The position numbers and the translations under genes were made by a program. Below the pieces are notes generated by a model. It had not been told where the DNA came from. It saw only the letters and a program-made list of their open reading frames with translations, and ran no database searches. A DNA stretch of 64,000 bases from Nereocystis luetkeana (taxonomy: Eukaryota > Sar > Phaeophyceae > Laminariales > Laminariaceae): NCBI GenBank assembly GCA_031213475.1, contig JARUPZ010000019.1, forward strand, positions 9,516,698-9,580,697, written 5' to 3'. This document shows, one piece after another, positions 57,801 through 64,000 of this stretch. Position 1 is the first letter of the stretch, and each line of letters starts with the position of its first letter.

Positions 57801-60800
57801 CCCCCCCCCCCCCTTCCTCTACCCCCCCCCCCCCTCCTCCCTCTCCTCCACCACCTCCTTATCTCCTCGTCCCCCCCCCCGCCCCCCTCCTTCTCCCCCC
57901 CTCCTCTTTCTCTCTCTCCCCCCCACCCCCCCTCCTCCTCCTCCCCCACCACCACCTCCTTTCTCCTCCCCCTCCCCCTCCTCGTCCGTGTTGTCCTCTA
58001 ACATCCGCTCAACAACACCACCAAACCGAGCAACAGGACCACGGAGTCCTAAAGATCTGTGGGCGCGACGCTGCGGTGGATTACTCCATCACCAAGGACA
58101 AGTTCAACGCCCTCAAGCAAGGCGCCGCCGTGGACGGCTCGGGCGCGCCAGCAGCTCCTCCCGGGGCGGCCGGCAGCCCCGACGAGAGCGACCAAGACCA
58201 AGAAAAAGAACAAGAAGGAGGCGACGGAATGGAGGTCGACTCCGACGACCCTGAGGAAGATGATGAGTTCTCGGACGACGGCGACGGCAGCGAACAGGAG
58301 GACGACGGTGATGATGATGATGATGATGATGATGATGAGGATGACGAGGATAGCGATGGCGCGGGGGGGGGAGGGGCAGACGCCGCGGCGGGGGCGGAGC
58401 GGCCACGGGCCCCGGATGTCCAGCATGGGTGCACGGTTTTCGTGAGGAACGTTGCGTTCGACTGCGGGCAGGAGGAGATCAAGGAGAGGTTCGGCGCCTT
58501 CGGGACCGTGCGGCTGGCGCTGCTCGTGAAGGACCGCGCCACGGGGATGCCCAGGGGGACGGCGTTCGTCAAGGTCAGTCATATTCTAGTTCGTGGAATC
58601 GGGGATTCCATGATTTTCCCGTAATTCTGCATATATACGGTTCATCAGAGTGGGCTAGTGTTATGATACTGTTTTGTATGAGGTTAAAACCCCGGTGATT
58701 ACCTGGGTTCAGGCACTGGGAACGTATTTGTAGTACTTGGAAGGCGTTTCTTAGGTGGAAACCCAGGTTTTCCTGAGACCCACGAGATGGCTGGCCACTG
58801 CTGCTGCATCGTATGATAGGGTTGCGTCGTAATGTTTGCCGGAAATGGTGCGCTGTGGAATCGACCCTACGACCCCCGTGTTTGTGTTGTTCTGCGAAAT
58901 GCGTGCGCTGACCTCACCTATCCCCTTCTGCGGCAGTACTCCTGCCCCGCTCAGGGGACAAACTGTACTCGGAAATTAAGCGGGGATCATTTCTGCAGTA
59001 TGACGGGGGAGCATAGTAAATAGAACCAAACATTGTTCGTAGAAATAGCAAAGTATATAGGTTTTCGTCTGTACCGTAGGTCCTATTTAATATACCCCCC
59101 CATATAAATAGATAGTAATCAGTACTACAGTAAGTGTGCTTTTTATAGTAGGGGGATACATGGCTTTGGGGTCCATCGTGGGTTCTGATCACTACCAGTA
59201 TGTGTTACTATGTATTACTATGTTACTATGTATTACTGTGTATGACTATGTAATACTATGTATTACTATTTATTTCTATGTATTACTATTATTACCACTC
59301 TGGACGGAAATGTAACGGTCGTTGGTGTAGAAATATCGATACCTAACTATTAATAGTACATATTAATAACGGTCCTCGCATTTTCATCCTGACTGGTAAG
59401 AAGGGTTAACCACCGCACCAAACAGTACCTGCCAGTTTCAATCTGACGCCTTGTTTGGGTGACGCGCTTGCGTAGTGTGCGGTGCGGTACATATGCCTCC
59501 AGTGCTTAAGCCCGTGTTCGGACAAGGCAAGCTCGCGTCTGCCCGTCCGATGTTGTGTTGAACTCTCCCGACGTGGGTCAGGCTGCTGCCCGGCCTGTAT
59601 TATGTTAGACTCTCCTGACGTGGGTCGGGCTGGCTCTTGCGGACATGTTTCACCCCCTACAATTGATATTGGTCGTAAACATGTGGCGTTGACAAAAACC
59701 GACGCCTTATGAGCGAATGAGCGACGGATCATGCTTATTTTTGGCAACAATGGCCGGTTCTTCTCCAAAAGGCGACTATTTGGGGAGGAATAACGGTAGA
59801 GTTACGTTGAGTTAAGTTCTCCGAATTCGAGCTGGAATTCTTGATCCCAGACATCGTATCTCGTACGTATACGCTGATACCAACAATATTGTTGCTTCCA
59901 TCCCTCCCTTGCTTGTTTGTCTCACGAGGATCGTCTGCTTTTAGTTCGACCTTTTGTTTTGGGGTTCAAGCGCTTCAGAACCGCACCCAGATTTTTTGGG
60001 ACAAAGTACTTGAAATAATAGCGTGGGATGCTTTTTGCAGTACATGGTAGAAGAGGTGAAACACACATTTCCTTTCATTTATGTTTTTGGCCTTTCCCCC
60101 GCTTTTTTCGCGGCTTAGACGTACAATACCTGTACCGACTCATGTATCCCTACCGATTCGCTGCGTCGCACTTTTCTAGTCGAGACTTACTTCGTTCGTA
60201 TTTTTTCCCACGTTTCGGCCGTTTCCCTACCGATTGCCATGCCGCAGTTTTCCAACCGAGACGAAGCCGACCTCTGCCTGGCAGCGGCGATAGGCGCGAC
60301 CGATCCGGCCCTCGCACGCGACTCGGGGGGGTCGTGCGTCTACCTCGGGACCCGTGCCTTGCACATCACTCGCGCCGTCGACCGAGAGCAGGTGAGATGG
60401 GAGGTACTGTTCCACTCCGAGAGTCGTTTTGGAGCCTGTCCTGTGGCAACGGCCTAGCCAAGAGTTGGCGCTAGCTTTCAGACTACAGAAGGTGGTACTG
60501 CTGTGATTTGCCAGTCTGCTACAACCGCTGAGGGTTTAACAATGGTTGAAATAGACCTGAGCCCGGCTTCGACAAGATGGTTGAAAGATACCTGACTGCT
60601 GTAAGCACGGGGCTTGATCTCTATGTAACCCTATATCCCCGACCGCCTGAGAAATTTCTCGAAATGTTTCAAGATGGTTGGTCGATGAAATGAGGAGTTA
60701 GTGTGGACTATATACCAACCATTTCGTTGAAAAACCGTCAACAACTACAGTACAGTAGTGGCCCCTCCATAGCGCCTGTGAAATCGCTTGGCACAGGCAG

Positions 60801-63135
60801 ATGGGATCGACCAGTGTGGCCGTGTGCGGAGTCTATAGTGCCATAGTGCCGGTATAGTGCCGATATTGTTGCCTGGCGCATACGGGCACTGCAGAGAGGG
60901 ACCATTGCAGAACTAAAACCGCCCGTAACATCTGCATGTTCTGTAGAGGCTGTGGGGCGCTTGAGACGAAACCAGCTGTCGGTGGGTACGTGTAAGCATA
61001 CACCGTCAGCGGCGCGGTCCTACAGTCGCGCAGAAACCTGCCGCGCTGGCTTTCCCTCCCACTTGCTTTCCTCGTTGCAACGGGTACCTTTACGGTACGA
61101 GACGGTGACGGTTCGGAGAAACGGTACGGACTGAGACGGTGACGGTTGCGATACCATACTGCGGTTGCGGTGCGGTATGATGAGGCACGATCCTGTTTGT
61201 TACGGTATAGTACGATACAGGTTTGGTGCGGTTATGGTACATTACGATACGGTACAGAGAACGGTTACGGTACAGTACGGTACGGTTGCCCGACGTGTAC
61301 GTGTGCACCAACTTGAAAAACGCTTTGACCGTCCCCTTTCCCCGCACCCCGTTTTTCTGTACCGCCTCCTCCCGCGTTTCCTTCCTCATCCTTTCAGGCC
61401 GGGCGTCTAACCGTGGGCGCGCAGAAACGGTCGGGCCACAAGGATAAGCGCAACCTGTACCTTGCCGACGAGGGCCTCGTCTTGGAGGACAGCGGCGCGG
61501 CGGAGGGCGCGGCGAAGTCGGACATGGAGAAGCGCGTGCTCGCCCGCAAGGACAAGAAGAGCAAGCTCAAGAACCCCATCTTCTTCGTCAGCCCCGTGCG
61601 TCTGAGCGTGCGCAACCTCGCCCGCCACGTCACCGACGGCAAGCTCAAGTCTATGGCGGCCACCGCGGCGAGGACCGGGATTCAGGCCGGCAGCGCGAAC
61701 CCCCAGGACGTCCGCCTCTACCTCGAAGCTCAGGTGAGGAGCTGAAGAACGACAAACCAGAAAACGCGCTGTTTGGGAGAGCTGGATGGGCCAAGCCGCC
61801 TTGTCGCAGCACGTCCCTCGCTCGCTCGCTCGCTCGTGTCCTGCCGTGCGGTGCCTCGCGGTGCTGTACAGTCGTTGCGGTCGTGTGGTTTCTTGCCACC
61901 GCCTCCCTCCTTATCCAAGTCGCGTCACCCGCAATCCCGCGAGTACGGGATATTTTTTGTTTGTTTTTCGTTGTGGTTTCGCCAACCTGTTGGTTGGGTG
62001 CACTGCGCAAACCTTTACCTGGACAGGGTATTGGCGGAAGTTGCGGAGCGGTGTCATTATTCCGGTCTACTACGGCTCTCGGCAGATGGGGGCCGTCTGG
62101 AGCCCGACGGTGCGCGTGCGTCGGGCGCGTCGCGTCGTGTTTGCCCCGTGTTGTTACCAGTTACCAGTTACCTTGCCCTTGCCAGCGCGCGATAGGGTGC
62201 TGCGCGGCAGTGGCGGCATCTCACCGACGTGCCGCTCGACCTGCAAGATATTTTCGCTCTAAAATTAGCTGCGGTGGCACTGTTCTCGCCGCAAAATGAC
62301 GCTGTGTTATGCTAACCTACTGCTGTTGCCCCGGGTGAGCTCGTCCGGCCGCTCGTTAGTGGTTGGGCAAAAGCCGGAGCAAAACGGACGGAAGGTGTCT
62401 CGGCGGGGGGTGGCGAACGGATCGTGATTGGTGATGCCGGTGTGGGAATAAAGAAGTATTAAAAGTGTTGAAGTTACCGTAGTACCAGGGCGGTTCACGG
62501 GTCCGGTCAAATCTCGCGGGTCTCTCAGATCGGGTCGGCTATGGGCGACCCCGACCCGACCCGTGGGAGTTTGAAGACCTCTTGACACGACCCGTGATAT
62601 CTCAAGAACTTCCTGACCCGGCCCGCGAGTTGTTTCATGACCTGTGAAGAGGCCCGAATACTAATGGCACAACCCCCCGCGACCTGCCTCTGAGAGAGTT
62701 GCGACAAGGCCCTGGTGGGCCCCTGTTAGCCCTCCCTCCCGTTTACGACTGCACACACACATTTTTTTTTTGGGGGGGGGGAAGTTACTTGGAATTAGTG
62801 TTGGCTCATTGTCGCAGTGATGTACCACCCTGGACGGAGATGCAAGGATCGTTTATGGTATGAACATCAAGTCCAAACTGTCCTGACCTTTCTTTCAGGA
62901 GTGGTAAGGGTTGTAGTATCAATAGCGGGGGTCTCACAAGAACAAGTTTCTCGCGCAATGGTTTACTTTTCTCCTCATTATATCTCTATAATATTGTGTT
63001 TTATTGTTTTGATTTGGTCAGGGGGAAGAGTTTGCGGCCATCACTCCTCAGCGGCTGAAAATCCCCGCGGTGACGGCGGCCTCCATCGTCAAGACCAAGA
63101 TCATCCGGGACATGGACAAGAAGCCAACCGTGAAT
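51877..63135 (+). CDS. Nop4/RBM28-type nucleolar multi-RRM protein, 10 exons seen, 3' end outside window
   Basis: Exons: 51877-52056, 53591-53754, 54326-55073, 55502-55688, 56116-56222, 56828-56968, 58037-58573, 60248-60391, 61398-61733, 63022-63135 (886 codons, all in phase). The N-terminus is an RGG-rich tail. RRM1 has VFLRNLP and RGFGFVTF (aa 48-115), then a basic linker (KKEARKAARKLVKKDIKRKA). RRM2 is degenerate (TVLVFGVADN). RRM3 has LIVRNLNF and RGFGFVQF. An acidic stretch (nine Asp in a row at about aa 603) precedes RRM4 (VFVRNVAF, PRGTAFVKF). Then come NLYLADEGLV and NPIFFVSPVRLSVRNL, the conserved RBM28 block leading to the last RRM. In yeast and animals these proteins act in 60S ribosome assembly and rRNA processing. 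The coding sequence is open at 63135 with a good donor (AAT|GTGAGG). Confidence 0.9.
52310..52400. repeat. GTCTGTGATACTGCT tandem repeat
   Basis: Four to five 15-bp units (TGTCTGTGATACTGC-like) lie in intron 1 of the RBM28-like gene. Confidence 0.7.
57620..57985. repeat. ~360-nt polypyrimidine (CCT)n tract in intron 6
   Basis: The plus strand is almost pure C/T with CCTCCTCC blocks and C runs, and the minus strand is the matching purine tract. It sits 50-400 nt before the 3' splice site at 58036 of the RBM28-like gene. It creates a spurious 339-codon frame. Confidence 0.9.
58999..59102. mobile_element. MITE M1, copy 4 (decayed)
   Basis: TATGACGGGGGAGCATAGTA at the left and AGGTCCTATTTAATATACCC at the right recall M1, with the core inverted relative to copies 1-3. 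It lies in intron 7 of the RBM28-like gene. Confidence 0.6.
59195..59300. repeat. TATGTATTAC short tandem repeat
   Basis: About ten imperfect 8-11-bp units (TATGTATTACTA-like) in intron 7 of the RBM28-like gene. Confidence 0.75.
61085..61300. repeat. TACGGTACGGT degenerate array
   Basis: Short units GGTACGG, GGTTACGGTAC and TACGATACGG recur over 200 bp, about 100 bp before exon 9 of the RBM28-like gene. Confidence 0.7.
62490..62660. repeat. GACCCG repeat family, cluster 7 (short)
   Basis: A short array (GACCCCGACCCGACCCGTGG then TTTGAAGACCTCTTGACACG) with about three units, in intron 9 of the RBM28-like gene. Confidence 0.65.
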
Positions 63136-64000
63136 GTGAGGAGCCTTCTCGTTTGATCGCGGTAGCCGGGTTCGCTGCTCCATCCCTGGTAAATATCGAG
63201 GGTGGCGTAGGCTGCGAAGTCTATGGCAGAACTACGACGTGCATACCTGATTCTGTACCGTGGTACTGCGACTGTGTTACGTTTTTTGTTTTGGCCGCCC
63301 CGTTTACTTTCCAGCCTAGCTCTTCCAGGGAGGTTATGCCCGTGCGACCTTTTGGATAAGACTTGTGTGATAGAACCGCGATGATACCGCTTTGGGTCGG
63401 TTTTTTTTGTTCGGTCGTCACTTCGTGATTTTCTAGATCAGTTCGCTGGGGCTTACCCCTTTGAGTCCTGAAAAAGCCGCCTAGGCCTTAAGGACTGCTC
63501 TCCCATTGGTGGGACGTGTGATATCAATAGTACTTCGAAACAGAGTAGTATTCAGGTTTCTGTACAGCACACTAGTAGAAGGCTTAACGCTCAGCGATTT
63601 TCTGGACACAGCGTGGTCACAGGCGCCCCCCTCCCTTCCTCCCCCGTGGTACATTAATGCCAGTGGGTTTGCTAAGGTCAGTTGGCTTACCCGTGAAGTC
63701 GAACCGATCGTACCTACCACCTTCGCAACAAGAGCACGAGAATGCATGTCAACGCTCCGCCGCTCTCCTTTTCTCATACGATCTCACCCTTTCTTCCAAC
63801 CTTCGCTTACCGTGTCCCTGCCCCCCCCCCTCCCACTCCCCCCTATTTTATATAGGTTGGGTTGGCGTCGATTGGCAGCGACACTGTAAATCATGCCGCT
63901 CACTACGTGAGCTAGACAACCAGGGTACCGTTTTTTTTTGTTTTTGTTTTTTTGGCGGTCGCCGACGCTGGTTGTCGAGTTGGATCGTTTGTGCGAGGTG
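63136..64000 (+). other. Intron of the RBM28-like gene continuing past the window edge
   Basis: No further exon with RRM sequence and fitting splice sites could be found to 64000. A C-rich tract at about 63810-63845 and poly-T at 63930 are non-coding. Confidence 0.45.

Noticed and set aside
57605..58624. 339-codon plus frame rich in Pro, Leu and Ser
   Set aside because: Its first two thirds is the polypyrimidine intron tract; only 58037-58573 is the real exon 7 of the RBM28-like gene.
58945..58990. 5S rRNA-like stretch (ACTCGGAAATTAAGCGGGG)
   Set aside because: Only about 15 bases resemble the 5S core and nothing extends into arms or further 5S boxes; probably chance.

Overview
This is nuclear DNA of an intron-rich eukaryote, most likely an alga with a secondary red plastid such as an ochrophyte stramenopile. 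The organism is inferred from three things: multi-exon genes with GT-AG introns of 0.1-6.3 kb, an N-terminal presequence on an arginine-biosynthesis enzyme with an Ala|Phe motif like the plastid-import signal of such algae, and dense repeats. No bacterial operon, rRNA operon or CRISPR array was seen.

Three conserved genes can be rebuilt exon by exon with all reading phases consistent. (1) Positions 345-11524, minus strand: a chloroquine-resistance-transporter-like membrane carrier (8 exons, 483 aa), split by a 6.3-kb intron packed with repeats. (2) Positions 40747-51645, minus: acetylornithine aminotransferase (12 exons, 503 aa). (3) Positions 51877 to beyond the right edge, plus: a Nop4/RBM28-type nucleolar RNA-binding protein (10 exons seen, 886 aa so far). 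Genes 2 and 3 are head to head with 231 bp between their start codons. A fourth, unrecognised minus-strand gene is proposed at 13827-16230, with a possible further 5' exon at 16520-17189.

The centre (about 17.2-38.2 kb) is a repeat field. It holds tRNA-derived SINEs, a 1.1-kb dispersed repeat with nested insertions, terminal-direct-repeat (TRIM-like) elements with 4-bp target duplications, minisatellites, and an 8.7-kb decayed non-LTR retrotransposon (25.4-34.1 kb). That retrotransposon has RING-like zinc fingers at its N-terminus, a YLDD reverse transcriptase, a CCHC knuckle and a restriction-like endonuclease region. Several inverted-repeat MITEs and a (GACCCG)n-based repeat family recur in introns and intergenic DNA.

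The most novel signals are the TRIM-1 family, in which a tRNA-like Pol III promoter straddles the junction of the 5' terminal repeat, the RING-bearing LINE, and the GACCCG repeat family. The host genes are ordinary housekeeping functions (transport, arginine synthesis, ribosome biogenesis) and share no evident pathway.
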